Shown piece after piece: positions 13,898 through 14,043 of a stretch of 14,043 nucleotides of DNA. Under the pieces are notes generated by a model. It made no database searches, was not told the origin of the DNA, and was given only the letters and a program-made list of their open reading frames with translations. The position numbers and the translations under genes are program-made. Source of the DNA: Proteobacteria bacterium UBA2363 (GTDB lineage Bacteria; Pseudomonadota; Gammaproteobacteria; Xanthomonadales; UBA2363); the NCBI GenBank assembly GCA_002344355.1, contig DDTN01000042.1:1-14043 (forward strand), given 5' to 3'. The stretch's first letter is position 1; every line of letters begins with the position of its first letter.

Positions 13898-14043
13898 ATG
13901 CGCATGTTCGTGGCGATGGTGGTGGCGGCCAGCCTGGTCCTGGGCCTGGCGGCCTGCCGGAAGCCGGCCGATCCGCCGGCCGCCGAAGCGCCCGCGACCC
14001 CGGAGGAGCAGACCGGCACGGTCGAGCGCACCGGTCCGGACGA
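13898..14043 (+). CDS. Putative lipoprotein, 5' part only
   Basis: Starts at ATG 13898 with a near-ideal ribosome-binding site GAAGGAG (13884-13890), 7 nt upstream, and continues past the right edge after 48 visible codons. Residues 1-19 are a short signal peptide (M-R-M-F-V then V-V-A-A-S-L-V-L-G) ending in the lipobox L-A-A-C with C20 as the lipidated cysteine. The mature start is R-K, then Pro/Ala/Glu-rich and probably a flexible linker. R21 at position +2 does not suggest inner-membrane retention by the Lol rule. It lies 27 nt after the TIR gene on the same strand, so it may be co-transcribed. No function can be named; the visible part has no domain. Confidence 0.8.
   Translation, partial: MRMFVAMVVAASLVLGLAACRKPADPPAAEAPATPEEQTGTVERTGPD

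Noticed and set aside
1..14043. CRISPR arrays, tRNA or rRNA genes, insertion sequences, attachment sites
   Set aside because: No regularly spaced repeats, cloverleaf-like or rRNA sequence, transposase motifs or flanking direct repeats were found by reading.

Overview
The window is about 14 kb of very GC-rich DNA (codon third positions almost all G or C) with Gram-negative envelope genes. The tamA/tamB pair, a large multidomain secreted nuclease with lamin-tail and Calx-beta domains, and TIR/TolB/TPR signalling proteins together fit a high-GC gammaproteobacterium, most likely of the Xanthomonadales/Lysobacterales. That placement is inferred from gene content and base composition, not from a marker gene.

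Minus-strand block, 134-6507: three genes read right to left, a TVP38/TMEM64 (VTT/DedA-superfamily) membrane protein (5794-6507), tamA (3907-5769) and tamB (134-3910). Gaps are 24 nt and then a 4-nt GTGA overlap, so this is almost certainly one operon. TamA is the outer-membrane Omp85 barrel and TamB the inner-membrane-anchored, periplasm-spanning AsmA-like protein. The VTT protein belongs to the superfamily that contains eukaryotic lipid scramblases, so the operon pairs a possible scramblase with a bridge-like lipid-transfer protein.

Minus-strand gene 6771-9569: an isolated secreted endonuclease of the ExeM/NucH type (signal peptide, lamin-tail domain, Calx-beta domain, OB-like region, EEP nuclease domain). 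It has its own strong intrinsic terminator at 6703-6728. A 342-bp gap (9570-9911) separates it from the divergently transcribed genes on the right; the gap holds a 10-bp dyad and an 8-bp tandem repeat but no gene.

Plus-strand block, 9912-14043: first comes a 667-aa protein with an N-terminal SLOG-like Rossmann domain and a four-helix SLATT-like membrane region. Two bases after it ends starts a 650-aa protein with a TIR domain (putative catalytic Glu in a W-V-H-D-E motif), one transmembrane helix, a TolB-like domain and TPR repeats. A lipoprotein gene starting 27 nt later, with an excellent Shine-Dalgarno sequence, runs off the right edge.

The SLOG/SLATT plus TIR pair is the most notable content. 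It resembles the logic of Thoeris-type immunity (a TIR makes a nucleotide signal, a SLOG domain senses it, an effector kills) but has a membrane effector instead of SIR2, and a TIR enzyme tied to a probably periplasmic TolB/TPR module. This is a hypothesis from domain content and coupling; nothing in the sequence proves antiphage activity.
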